From Brachycybe producta (Eukaryota > Arthropoda > Diplopoda > Playtdesmida > Andrognathidae): a DNA stretch of 64,000 bases. Shown piece after piece: positions 35,569 through 46,308 of this stretch (position 1 is the stretch's first letter; each line of letters begins with the position of its first letter). Both the position numbers and the translations under genes were made by a program. The notes beneath the pieces were generated by a model. That model saw only the letters and a program-made list of their open reading frames with translations. It did not search any database and was not told the DNA's origin. The stretch lies in contig JAUPFP010000043.1 in assembly GCA_036925085.1 (NCBI GenBank), positions 1,314,632 to 1,378,631 of the forward strand, read 5' to 3'.

Positions 35569-35775
35569 CCGGTTCGAACCTTGATGATGGACGGTGGAAT
35601 TTCATTGGCAACATCAACATCAACTTCATCATCATCGTCAGCAGCAGCATCTCTTCGAGCATGGAAACTTCTTCGACTACCTTGGAAGAGAGGTGGTGGT
35701 GGACGCAGTGCCGGTTTCGGTGGTTTTGGAGCAAACAAATTCAGTGGATTCACAAAACGAAAGTACTTCAAGTGA
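35569..35775 (+). CDS. Orphan exon-like ORF, basic Gly/Ser-rich C terminus (unrecognised)
   Basis: A pyrimidine-rich acceptor (TTCTTGTTGTTAG) is followed by 68 open codons ending TGA. They start PVRTLMMDGGISLAT, continue through a Ser/Thr/Ala run, then LRAWKLLRLPWKRGGGGRSA and end FGGFGANKFSGFTKRKYFK. The stretch is less AT-rich than its surroundings. It lies in the big KLHL5-like intron on the same strand. It could be the last exon of a different gene, an alternative 3' exon, or chance. The minus strand is also open here over about 68 codons, which weakens the call. I do not recognise the family. Confidence 0.32.
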   Translation, partial: PVRTLMMDGGISLATSTSTSSSSSAAASLRAWKLLRLPWKRGGGGRSAGFGGFGANKFSGFTKRKYFK

Positions 35776-36140
35776 TGCTCTCTTTTTTTTTCTTCTTTTT
35801 TCTGAAAAAAATGGGATGAAAATTAATGAAAAAAAGTTGGGATGGTCCCATTCGAATCCTCGAATCCCGAGTATCTTGAAAAAATATTCGAGATTCGAAA
35901 ACTCGAATCTTCGCACTTTTTTCGTCTTTCGAATCTTTTGAATGCTAACCTAAAAAATAAATGTTAAAAACTTTGGTAAAATTAGTTTGAACTCCATTGA
36001 CGTCCAATAGAAGCGTTCACTAACAAAAAAAACCGGCGATTGATGCAATTTCGGTGGTTTCTCGGGTCACCAATATCATCACCTTGTGGCGACCCGGAGT
36101 GAAGCCACACTTGTTTTTTATTATTAACTAGTGGGGTAAC

Positions 36141-36345
36141 AACGGCAATTAGAAAACGAGATGAACAGAAGTTGGCTCCACCCTTTTTATGACGAACGCA
36201 ACTTCTAATTGGTTGGTTATGTAGTCTGACGTCACATGCTCCGCCCTTTACAACGTCGAACCACACAACAAACCAATTAGAAGTTGCCGTTCGTCATAAA
36301 AAGGGCGGAGCCAATTTCTGTTCATCCCGTTTTCTAAATGCCTGT
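36141..36345. mobile_element. Family B MITE with 9-bp target duplication, inside a Helitron-like element
   Basis: It is flanked by TGGGGTAAC (36132-36140) and TGGGGTAAT (36346-36354). The host motif is GTGGGGTAACCCGTCA of the Helitron-like 3' end. Confidence 0.86.
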
Positions 36346-36381
36346 TGGGGTAATCGGTCATAAATGACGGGAGCAAACTTC

Positions 36382-36588
36382 ACAGGCAATTAGAAAACGA
36401 GATGAACAAAAGGTGGCTCCGCCCTTATTATGACAAACGGCAACTTCTAATTGGTTTGTTGTATGGTTCGACGTTGAAAAGGGCGGAGCATGTGACGTCA
36501 GACTACATAACCAACCAATTAGAAGTTGCCATTCGTCACAAAAAAGGGCGGAGCCAACTTCTGTTTGTCCCGTTTTCTAATTGCCTGT
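36382..36588. mobile_element. Second family B MITE in the same Helitron-like element
   Basis: It is flanked by CAAACTTCA and CAAACTTCT (8 of 9). It contains TGACGTCA and two GGGCGG boxes. Confidence 0.84.
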
Positions 36589-37661
36589 CAAACTTCTAGT
36601 TTATATTGGGTTCTTGGATCGGGGGAGAGATCGCACATTAAGTTTAACCATTAGAAGAAAAAAAAACCGGTTCATTTAAATATAAATCAATTCCGACGTG
36701 CTTAAACGTTTTTGTCCTTGTATTGTACAGCGTTACACACAGACAGACAAAGCTTAATATTTATATGAAATAATTTAATTATATATATATTAAGCCAGGT
36801 ATGCGTGCGCGTGTGTGTGGGTGTCTGTCTGTGATAACGCTGTACAACCTTGAAGCACGTCGGAATTTATATAAATTTAAATGAATAAATGAACCTTTTT
36901 TTTTCTCAAGGTCAACTATATGTTGCACACACGTGGAGGGAGGAAAAAGGGGGAGGGGTGACTGAAATTGAAATGAAAGGAGTAAAAAAGGAACAAACGA
37001 CGCGCATGCGCACAATTGCCTGTGAATTTTGCTCCCGTCATTTATGATGGGTTACCCCACTAGTATTTAATATTATTTCATTTATTTGTGTCTTCTTAAT
37101 GAATAAAATAGGATTCTTATATGAAGGATTCGAGAGATTCGAGAACCTTTTATGATTCGGATTCGAGAAAATTTAGGATTCGTCCCACCTCTACAAAAAA
37201 AAGAGTAACATTTTATTTTTTTAAAAAAAAAGGTGGATTATTCTACCAAGTATGTGTGTGTTTATTTGTTTTGTGAAAATACACGAAATGAAAAGAAGTA
37301 GGAAAAAGAAAAAAAAAACACACCAGAGAGACAACGAAATGTGAAGAAATGATGAGAAATGTGTTGAGTGCAATGACGTGAATAAAATTCTTCACTTTTT
37401 CTCTCTTCGACATGACTTCAATCATACAATGGACAACAATGAAAGATAAAAGAAATATATAAATCGGATGGGAAGTTGTGTTATGTGAAAGAAAAAGAAG
37501 AAGAAGAAAAAATCTACAAACAATAGAAGACTGAGAAACAATTTCCTTCTAAAGGAGAAAATGTATTGATGGTGAAGATTTTCTTTTTTTTATCATCTTT
37601 TGGGTGGTTTTTTTTATTCATCATAAGTAATTTCTTCTTAAATCCTTCAGAAAATGCTACC

Positions 37662-37663
<2 letters not shown>

Positions 37664-37745
<82 letters not shown>
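37664..37745. repeat. (TA)n microsatellite
   Basis: About 38 TA units. It yields false Ile-Tyr frames. Confidence 0.93.
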
Positions 37746-37747
<2 letters not shown>

Positions 37748-37829
37748 CACCATGTTTTTACGCTTGGCATGGCTTTTTTTTTAAAGAAATGTGAAAAAAT
37801 AATATATAGAATTTTTTTTTCCTCAACTA

Positions 37830-39640
37830 AAATAGACGGCCATGTTTGATCCTTTTTTTTTTTGTCAAAGTGCTGCTGTGTAAAAAATGGACAGCCATAT
37901 TTGATTGTGCCATTTTTGTAAAGAAATGAGTAAAAATAAAGACAATAATGACGGCCATGTTTGGTATTTTTTGTCAAAGTCTTGTGTGAAAAATGGGTAG
38001 CCATATTGGATTTTGTGATATTTTTTTTTGGCCATGTTTGTTCCTTTTTTGTCAAAGTGCTGCTGTGTGAAACATGGACAGCCATATTTGATCGTGGCAT
38101 TTTTTTTTGAAAGAAATGTGTAACAAAAGTAAAAAACAACGGCCATGTTTGGTCTTTTTTTTTTGTCAAAGTGCTGCTATGTGAAACATGGACAGCCATA
38201 TTTGATTGTGACATTTTTTTTCTAAAGAAAAATATGTAACAATAGAAAAAAACGACAACCATGTTTGGTATTTTTTGGTGTTTTTTTCTTCTTCAAAGTC
38301 TTGTGTGAAAAATAGGCAGCCATATTGGATTTTGTGATATTTTTTTAAGACATGTGTAACAGATTAAAAACGACGGCCATGTTTGGTCCTTTTTTTGTCA
38401 GTGCTGCAGTGTGAAAAATGGACAGCCATATTTGATTGTGACATTTTTTTAAAGAAATGTGCAACAAAAGACAAAAACAACGGCCATGTTTGGTATTTTT
38501 TTTTTGTCAAAGTGCTGCTGTGTAAAAAATGGACAGCCATATTTGATTGTGCCATTTTTGTAAAGAAATGAGTAAAAATAAAGACAATAATGACGGCCAT
38601 GTTTGGTATTTTTTGTCAAAGTCTTGTGTGAAAAATGGGTAGCCATATTGGATTTTGTGATATTTTTTTTTGGCCATGTTTGTTCCTTTTTTGTCAAAGT
38701 GCTGCTGTGTGAAACATGGACAGCCATATTTGATCGTGGCATTTTTTTTTGAAAGAAATGTGTAACAAAAGTAAAAAACAACGGCCATGTTTGGTCTTTT
38801 TTTTTGTCAAAGTGCTGCTATGTGAAACATGGACAGCCATATTTGATTGTGACATTTTTTTTCTAAAGAAAAATATGTAACAATAGAAAAAAACGACAAC
38901 CATGTTTGGTATTTTTTGGTGTTTTTTTCTTCTTCAAAGTCTTGTGTGAAAAATAGGCAGCCATATTGGATTTTGTGATATTTTTTTAAGACATGTGTAA
39001 CAGATTAAAAACGACGGCCATGTTTGGTCCTTTTTTTGTCAGTGCTGCAGTGTGAAAAATGGACAGCCATATTTGATTGTGACATTTTTTTAAAGAAATG
39101 TGCAACAAAAGACAAAAACAACGGCCATGTTTGGTATTTTTTTTTTGTCAAAGTCTTGTGTGAAAAATGGGCAGCTATTTTGGATTTTGTAATATTCTTT
39201 TAAGAAATGCGTAACAAACAGACAAAAACGACGCCCATGTTTGTTCCTTTTTTTGTCAAAGTGCTGCTGTGTAAAAAAAATGGACAGCATATTTGATTGT
39301 GATATTTTTTGAGAAAAAATGTGCGAACAAGAATAGAAAACAGGTTTTTAAATTATGTCTTCAATAACAACAAAATGACGGCCATTTTTGGTCCTTTTTG
39401 TCAGTCTTGTGTGACAAATAAGACAGCTATGTTGGATTTTGTGATATTTTTTTTGAAAAAGAAATGCGAACAAAAAACGACGGCCATGTTTGGTCTCTAT
39501 GGGAAAAATGGGCAGCCATATTTGATTTTGTGATATTTTTTTAAAAGAATGTGCAAAAATTGAAAAGAGATTCAGATTTTGAAATAATTTTCTCAACAAA
39601 AATCGACGGCCATGTTTGGTTTTTTTTTTGTGTCTAAAAT
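37830..39640. repeat. Degenerate minisatellite with a 642-bp higher-order repeat
   Basis: Units of about 80-125 bp begin CGGCCATGTTTGGT and contain GTCAAAGTGCTGCTGTGTGA and ATGGACAGCCATATTTGATT. The block 37864-38505 is repeated at 38506-39147, nearly unchanged. Flanking units are diverged. Confidence 0.9.
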
Positions 39641-39697
39641 GTTGCGTGGAGAATTGACAAGATCCGTCCAAGTATTGCTACTCTAGCTGCCTTCATA

Positions 39698-39905
39698 ACA
39701 GGCAATTAGAAAACGGGACAACCAGAAGTTGGCTCCGCCCTTTTTATGACGACCGGGGCAACTGTTAATTGGTTTGTTGTGTGGTTCGACGTTGAAAAGG
39801 GCGGAGCATGTGACGTCAGACTACATAACCAACCAATTACAAGTTGCCGTTCGTCATAAAAAGGGCGGAGCCAACTTCTGGTTGTCCCGTTTTCTAATTG
39901 CCTGT
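39698..39905. mobile_element. Family B MITE with perfect 9-bp target duplication
   Basis: GCCTTCATA occurs on both sides (39689-39697 and 39906-39914). It is a full-length copy with TGACGTCA. Confidence 0.9.
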
Positions 39906-40078
39906 GCCTTCATATACTGTATATCATATTTTCATTTATTTTTCTTTTAAGATTATTCTTGAAAGCAATGAAAACCCTGGAAAATCCCCCCTGGAAAATT
40001 CGGGGACAAAAATAGCTAAATTCGGGAGGAATTCAAAAGACAGAATTTCGGGGACGAAAAAAAAGGACTGTTTTTAAG

Positions 40079-40270
40079 ACAGGCATATGTGTGCAGCTTC
40101 AGAATTTTTTTTGGCTCCGCCCTTTTATGAACGTCAGACCAATTAGAAATAAAAAGGGGCGGGGCATGTGACATCAGACCCAGTAACAAACCAATTAGAA
40201 ATTGATGAAGCTCAAGAAGAAGAAAAGGCGGAGCCAAAGAAATTCTGAAGCTGTGCACAAGATGCCTGTG
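40079..40270. mobile_element. Family B-related MITE, diverged subfamily
   Basis: Its ends are ACAGGCATATGTGTGCAGC and GCTGTGCACAAGATGCCTGT. It shares GGCTCCGCCCTTTTATGA and CCAATTAGAAATTGATG with the copy at 13035-13172. It has no TGACGTCA. Confidence 0.65.
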
Positions 40271-40273
40271 TTT

Positions 40274-40717
40274 TTAAGAGGCTACATCGCAAAATTACTT
40301 CAAAGAATCTCCACAAAGAGCACTGGCATCGTTTTTCTATTGAGCCCATAGACCCGATGTTAAAAAAAACAGTTAATTTTTAAAATACACAGCAGTCGCG
40401 GCGGCAATATGTTTATTTTTCATATTTAAAGTTGTCCAATTTTGATGGTTCAAAGTGCAATGTGGCACCTTAAATATATGCTGATCGAGTGATAAAATGA
40501 CAAAAAATTGGTAAGTGCGGCTCTATTTTTAAAAACTATTTCAAAATCGCGAATTTCTAACTCTTATGTTAAACTTCATTCAGTACGCGCTCGTAAGCAG
40601 AAAACCATCCATTGAAATGCTCGTAAAAATACGTAAAAAACAATTTTAAAAAAACCACAATTAAACCATATGCAGTGAAGCCAACACATTGGCGCACGTG
40701 CTGATTTTTTTTTTCTG
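40274..40717. mobile_element. Family A foldback, left half
   Basis: It starts TTAAGAGGCTACATCGC and runs to the family centre (GCACGTGCTGATTTTTT). The right arm is absent; low-complexity DNA follows. Confidence 0.75.
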
Positions 40718-41249
40718 GTAAAATCTCGTAAAATCGGGAAGAAAACCTTTTTTTTTTTTTCTTTGTGGGGAAATCGGGAATTTTAATTTTGAGTGCAATC
40801 AGCTTAATTACATGCATATAATTTAATGCATGCCCTTTTTAATTCCTTCCATTTTTGTAGTTTTGCTATTTTCACAGAAGGTTTTTTTTTCTTCTAATTT
40901 TGCCCCCCCCCCCCCCCCAGTCTTTGCTTATTTGTGTGTTCTGTAAATTGTTACTGTTTTTTTGGTTGTATTTGTCGTTGTAATTGTTTTATTTCGATAG
41001 TTTGTCTCCAACGTTTGCCTAAAGATGTAAAAAAAACATCGTGTAAATGAGCCACTAAAATTGCCGACTTTTTTATTGTGATCCATTTTAGTACAAGTAG
41101 TCGGACGTCCAATAAGAAGAAGCAATTTCACGGTTTTTTTCCTGATGCGTTACGTAACATAATAGTTATACATGTATTACTTCCATTTGTTGATGGTTCA
41201 CACCCACACACAGAACTAATCACTTTTTATTATCTCTGTGTTGATGGTG

Positions 41250-41375
41250 GAAGTACGGAGCCCTGTAGAGGACATGCGTTCATTCCGTAATATACGTATA
41301 TACAGATTCTCAATCCGTATATACGGATTGTAAAATAATAAAATAAATGGATGTCCTCTACAGGGTTCCGTATGG
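41250..41375. mobile_element. Small family D-type foldback
   Basis: TACGGAGCCCTGTAGAGGAC and GTCCTCTACAGGGTTCCGTA flank about 85 bp holding further inverted CCGTATATACGG pieces. Confidence 0.72.
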
Positions 41376-41436
41376 AAGTCATCACCAAAAATGATTATTT
41401 TTTTTTTTTTTGATCTTCTTATTTTCACCTTTTATT

Positions 41437-41643
41437 ACAGGCATTTAGAAATCGGGACAAACACAAGTTGGCTCCGCCCTTTTTATGATGAACGGCAACT
41501 TGTAATTGGTTGGTTATGTAGTCTGGCGTCACATGCTCCGCCCAAATTTCAACGTCGAACCACACAACAAACCAATTAAAAGTTGCCGGTCGTCATAAAA
41601 AGGCGGGGCCAACTTGTGTTCGTCCCGATTTCTAAATGCCTGT
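41437..41643. mobile_element. Family B MITE with 9-bp target duplication
   Basis: It is flanked by CCTTTTATT and CCATTTATT (8 of 9). The central CRE-like site is mutated to TGGCGTCA. Confidence 0.85.
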
Positions 41644-41656
41644 CCATTTATTCTGT

Positions 41657-42062
41657 TGAGGTGGCTGAATGGATATTTATTTTGCTTTTGTTTCTCTGGT
41701 CGGTGCCACTGCAGTGGCTAATGCTATGCTCCATTATAAACGGATTTTGGTAAAAGTTTGGAAGCAAAAACGTCAAGTGAACGTTTTTTTAGAAACAACA
41801 TTACGAAAAAATTCAAATTGTTGTAAAAACTAGAAAGGTAGAAGATTATGTTGAAAGTATTTTTGTGGCAATATCTTTAAAAAAATGAACATTTTATGGC
41901 AGTTTGAAAATGGCCAGTTTTTAGGTTTTTCCATTGAGATTTGACGAAAAACTATTTTCGCCTTTTTTTTTCAAACTGTCATAAAAAGTTTATTTGAAAG
42001 CTACCACCATGAAAAAACGTTCAGCATTATCACCAACTATTCTAGTTTCTAAAACACTTTGA
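41657..42062. mobile_element. Family C TTAA element, right end lost
   Basis: It starts GAGGTGGCTGAATGGATATT and carries CGGTGCCACTGCAGTGGC. The inner part runs like 51757-52095 (AACATTACGAAAAAATTCAA), ending near CTAGTTTCTAAAACACTT. Confidence 0.65.
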
Positions 42063-42099
42063 ATTTTTTTAGCCACTGCAGGCGCGCCATCTGGCGAGT

Positions 42100-42640
42100 C
42101 GAAAACAAAATAAACTTAAAAATGAAGTGACTTTTCCCCGAGTCACCAAACGACGCGATTTTAATTTTCCATAAACGAAAGTCTCTCCCCCCCCCCCATT
42201 TTTGACAGGCAATTAGAAAACGGGATGAACAGAAGTTGGCTCTGCACTTTTTTATGACGAACGGCAACTTCTAATTGGTTTGTTGTGTGGTTCGACGTTG
42301 AAAAGGGCGGAGCCAACTTCTGTTCATCCCGTTTTCTAATCGCCTGTCCATTTTTGTGGCAAGGGTTGTCACCTCACATTTCCAGAATTCCTTAATGAAA
42401 TATATAGGTATTTTCCCTATTCCTATTCAACTCAATTACAACCTTCCACGTGGGGAATAATTTAAATGTTAAATCCATAGTACTTTGAAATGAAAGTAAT
42501 GGAGTGAGGTGATCGCAACACATCTGAATTCGAATAGAGGAGTAGACTTTGGGAGTTTTGTTGCCAATGTCTGTTGTTTGGTGGCGCATCCATCTGATAA
42601 AGTTCATTTCACATGAAGTCAACTGATTTTTTAATTTTTT
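42100..42640. repeat. Family E dispersed repeat, interrupted by family B
   Basis: AATGAAGTGACTTTTCCCCG to CTGATAAAGTTCATTTCACA. It is a reversed copy of 27385-27700. Confidence 0.68.
42205..42347. mobile_element. Family B MITE, internally deleted, perfect 9-bp target duplication
   Basis: CCATTTTTG flanks both sides (42196-42204 and 42348-42356). The copy is 143 bp and lacks the central TGACGTCA. It is inserted in a family E element. Confidence 0.9.
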
Positions 42641-43627
42641 TTTTTTTTTAAATTATATTAATGACTTACTTTAAATTTTAAAAATCGTTTTGGTAATCTT
42701 TGAATGATTCTTGACAATATTTTGACAAGAAATTTCTGGAGGTAATTGGGGGGGGGGGGTCTCTTTTAAGACATTATTTTCAAAAGTAGAAAATTGAAAG
42801 TGAGTAGTTCTGTGTATTTTTTTTCTTCTTCTTGGCTTTATTTCAAATGAGAGCCACAAAAAAAAAGAAAGAAATAACATTTGTTAGAAATTCCAAGTAA
42901 CATGTTGAAAGCGAATTTTCGTTGATAAAAGGGAATCATAATGATTTTTTCGAAAAAAAAGGGGGGGGGAAGAAACTTTCAAATGCTGAAATGCAATTTT
43001 CACAGGAAATGAATTTTTCCTCTTTTAACTTCTCTTGTATTGTGTCTGTCTGTCTGTAATAAGTAAATACTATAAATAGTAAGATAGGTTTGTGTGTGTA
43101 AGTGTAACACATTAAAGCACCTTTAAATGATCCTGATGGAGTTTAACTTGAACACAGAAACATTTTTGCAGTAAAAAGTGCATTTAATGGGTTAAGAGGT
43201 GTTTTTTTTTTTTTTTTTTCAATTTTCTATAAAACTTTTTGAGGTTTTTTGTTTGTTTGTTAACAAATTCTATTTTATTATGAAAGAAAAAGAGAACGAA
43301 TAATGAACATTTTGTTTAATTTGGGTTCAACTGAAATGTAATTTAACTATTTAAGGGTTATTTAAGGCTGTTTAATGTGTGATGCTATAGGTTTTAATTT
43401 AATAAGTTTGTTGCTTTTTTTTTCTATTCTAAGTAAGCCTACACTTTTGAGATAGGCCTACTTTTTTATATGTGGTTTTGGTTGCTCCCTATTTTCATTT
43501 AACAAGTGAATGAATTTCTTTAATAAGTTTATTCTGCTAAAAAGCATATAATTTAACATTTGCGGCGTATAATTTGAACACTTACACGTTTAATTCTTAC
43601 CACAAATAGAAAAAAAGAAATTATGGG
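42641..43627. other. Low-complexity AT-rich stretch
   Basis: Homopolymer runs (C and G runs near 42745 and 42960, T run near 43203). No gene. Confidence 0.5.
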
Positions 43628-43735
43628 TTAAGAGAGAGGCTACATGGCAAGATTACTTCGAAAAATCTCCACTAAGAGCGCTAGCATCGTTTTTCTATTA
43701 CGCCTATAGAGGCATAGACCCAAATGTTAAAGGAA
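43628..43735. mobile_element. Family A foldback, left-end fragment
   Basis: About 105 bp of left terminus (TTAAGAGAGAGGCTACATGG to CCCAAATGTTAAAGG). Confidence 0.65.
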
Positions 43736-43744
43736 AAAAAAAGT

Positions 43745-43912
43745 GGCGTTAGTGTGGAAATTAGAGACCTACACAAAGCCCATGGGATGGTGGGCTGGGC
43801 TTGGATCGGCATATTTATGTTAAAGGTCCATGGGCTTTGCGGGCCTGATGGGCTGGGCTGGGCTTCAAATTTTTACTCAAAGTAGGTCTCTACTTCAAAG
43901 CTTGCATATCTT
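43745..43912. mobile_element. Small foldback with GGGCTGGGCTT
   Basis: ATTAGAGACCTACACAAAGC and AAAGTAGGTCTCTACT are inverted ends around repeated CCATGGGCTTTG and GGGCTGGGCTTGG. Confidence 0.55.
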
Positions 43913-44011
43913 AGTAAAGTTTGGAGTATAAACCTACCATTAGAATGTCCAAAATACAAAACATTGTTAGTTTTTTTCTGTAAATTTCTTTAAAAAAAAT
44001 TATACAGAACT

Positions 44012-44215
44012 ACTAGTGGGATAACCTGTCATAAATGACTGGAACAAAATTCTAGTTTAATTTAGGTTTCTTGGATCGGGAAAGCGCAACATAAAGTTTG
44101 ATCATGAGAAAAAAAAACCGGTTCATTTAAATTTAAATAAATCTCGACGTGCTTAATCTTTTTTGTCCTTGTTTGTATAGCGTTATACACAGACACACAT
44201 ACAGACAAAGCTTTA
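44012..44215 (-). mobile_element. Helitron-like non-autonomous element
   Basis: It runs from CTAGTGGGATAACCTGTCAT to GACAAAGCTTTAATATATA. The hairpin near the CTAG end is imperfect. Confidence 0.55.
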
Positions 44216-44321
44216 ATATATAAAAAATGACTTGGAAGAAAATAACGCCGGACACCTTGTTTGGGGTTTTAAAATGTGAACGTCCCTCAAACTCTAGTTA
44301 TTCTGTCTTTCAGGAGCAAAC

Positions 44322-45125
44322 TTAAGATGCTACTTCACAAAATTACTTCGAAAAATCTCCACAAAGGGCGCTAGCGTCGTTTTTTTATTGAGCCCATAGA
44401 CCCAATGTTAGATAAAAAACATTAATTTTTAAAATACACAGCAGTCGCGGCGGCAATATGATTATTTTTCATATTTCAAGTTGTCCAATATTAAGTTTTC
44501 AAAGTGCAATGTGTGCACCTTAAATATATGCTGATCGAGTGATAGAATGACAGAAAATTGGTAAGTGCGGTTCTATTTTTAAAAATATTTAAAAATTGCG
44601 AATTTCTAATTCTTATGTTAAACTCCGTTGAGTATGCGCTCGTAAGCAAAAAAAATTCATTAAAATGTTCGTAAAAATACCTAAAAATAATTTTTAAAAA
44701 ACACAATTTAACCACAGTAAAGCCAACACACTGGCGCACGTGCTGTTTTTTTTAATTATTTTTAAGTATTTTTACGAGCATCTTAATGGATGTTTTTTGC
44801 TTACGAGCACGTACTCAACGGAGTTTAACATAAGAGTTAGAAATTCGAGATTTTGAAATAATTTTTAAAAATAGAATCACACTTACCAATTTTTTGTCAT
44901 TCTATCACTCGATCAGCATATATTTAAGGTGCACAGATTGCACTTTGAAAACTTAATATTGGACAACTTGAAATATGAAAAATAATCATATTGCCGCCGC
45001 GACTGCTGTGTATTTTAAAAATTAATGTTTTTTCTTTAACGTGGGGTCTATGGGCTCAATAGAAAAACGATGTTAGCGCTCTTTGAGGAGATTTTTCGAA
45101 GTAATTTTGTCATGTAGCCTCTTAA
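44322..45125. mobile_element. Family A foldback, complete
   Basis: Both TTAA ends are present (TTAAGATGCTACTTCAC and CATGTAGCCTCTTAA) with full inverted arms. It lies about 400 bp upstream of the second visible KLHL5-like exon. Confidence 0.85.
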
Positions 45126-45523
45126 GTGATTGAATCACCCTTCTAGTTTCTAACACACTACCAATTTCACCTTACTGTTGGTGCCCAGGGCCTACTCTTC
45201 CGAAACTGCAGAATAACCAGGATTGTTCATAACTCAGCTGTTTTTTTTTTGTTTTTTTTAAATACATTTTTAAACTTTGTTTTTTCAGTTTTCGAAATTA
45301 GATGCCAATTCGTAATTTATTTATGTGGTTTATTTTTGTTGTCGCTTGTAATTAAATCTCTACGCAATCAAGTTGTTTTCCCCCATTCTAATTGAATGTA
45401 TAATTCTCAAGGGATTATCTCATTTTGTTGCCTTCTTCCTTTCTTTATTAATTAATTAATTAATTAATGCACAAATCTTTTGTTTTATCTTGTCTTTTTT
45501 TTGTTTGTTATTGTATTCTTTAG

Positions 45524-45736
45524 GAACACTTTATGGAAGTAATACGAAATCAAGAATTTCTTATGTTGCCACCTGAAGAAGTGTCTAGACTTTTAGCCAG
45601 TGACGACCTCAACGTTCCATCCGAGGAGGTCATTTTTCATGCATTTTTGTCGTGGGTTAAACACGACTTGTCGAACCGTAAAAAAGATCTCGCGCTTCTT
45701 CTCGGATTGGTCAAGTTACCGCTTCTCTCGCCTCAA
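45524..45736 (+). CDS. KLHL5: KLHL5-like exon: BACK domain
   Basis: The acceptor is TTCTTTAG before 45524 and the donor is GTAAGT at 45737; both ends are phase 0. The exon encodes [20 protein letters not shown], then [15 protein letters not shown], then the helix [20 protein letters not shown], ending LPLLSPQ. This is the central BACK domain. Its residues match KLHL5 closely ([18 protein letters not shown], LLxQ). A family A transposon begins only 21 bp after the donor. Confidence 0.95.
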
Positions 45737-46308
45737 GTAAGTTCAATGCGAATAACCTTAAGAGGCTACATCACAAAATTACTTCGAAAATATGTTTATT
45801 TTTCGTATTTAAAGTTGTCCAATAATAAGTTTTCAAAGTGCAAAATGTGCACCTTAAATATATGCTGGTCGAGAGATATAATGACAAAAAGATTGGTAAG
45901 TGCGGTTCTATTTTTAAAAAGTATTTCAAAATCGCGAATTTCTAAATTTTATGTTAAACTCTATTGAGTACGCGCTCGTAAGCAAAAAAAAAAAACATCC
46001 ATTAAAAATAATTTTAAAAAAGCGAAAAAAGAAATCAGCACGTGCGCCAATATGTTGGCTTCACTGTGGTTTAATTGTGGTTTTCTAAAATTATTTTTTA
46101 GGTATTTTTACGAGCATTTTAATGTATGTTTTTTTCGCTTACGAGCGCGTACTCAAAGGAGTTTAACATAAGAGTTAGAAATTCGCGATTTTGAAATAGT
46201 TATTAAAAATAGAACCACACTTCTCAATTTTTTGTCATTCTTTCACTCGATCAGCATATATTTAAGGTGCACACATTGCACTATGAACCATCAAAATTAG
46301 ACAACTTT

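Larger units (their letters stand above)
36128..37065. mobile_element. Head-to-head pair of Helitron-like elements inside a hAT element
   Basis: The left element (minus) starts CTAGTGGGGTAAC at 36128 and runs to about 36772, with two family B insertions. The right one (plus, about 36785-37065) ends CCCGTCATTTATGATGGGTT then ACCCCACTAG. The TA-rich ends meet in the middle. Confidence 0.6.
35837..37193. mobile_element. hAT-type element, second copy, expanded by nested Helitron-like and family B insertions
   Basis: It starts TTGGGATGGTCCCATTCGAA and ends GGATTCGTCCCACCTCTA. Inner sequence (AAAACTCGAATCTTCGCAC, GCAAATTTCGGTGG-like, AATAGAAGCGTTCACTAAC) equals the 51354-51748 copy in reverse. Removing 36128-37065 leaves a copy of similar length. 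Confidence 0.8.
26215..45523 (+). other. Giant 19.3-kb intron of the KLHL5-like gene
   Basis: The intron starts GTAAGT and ends TTCTTTAG. It contains at least four family A foldbacks, about eight family B copies, a large nested hAT/Helitron complex, a 1.8-kb minisatellite region, TA microsatellites and an orphan exon-like ORF. Downstream introns of the same gene are much shorter (68 bp to 2.7 kb), and the larger of these are also enlarged by transposons. Confidence 0.9.

Noticed and set aside
35534-35771. Minus-strand Pro/Asp-rich ORF (KYFRFVNPLNLFAPKPPKPA)
   Set aside because: It overlaps the orphan exon candidate; I saw no splice site or start supporting it, although it is not excluded.
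37514-38262. 201-residue minus-strand ORF with Ile-Tyr run
   Set aside because: It joins a (TA)n microsatellite and a minisatellite; no biological signal.
41216-41579. ORFs in 41.1-41.6 kb
   Set aside because: They cover family D and family B elements only.
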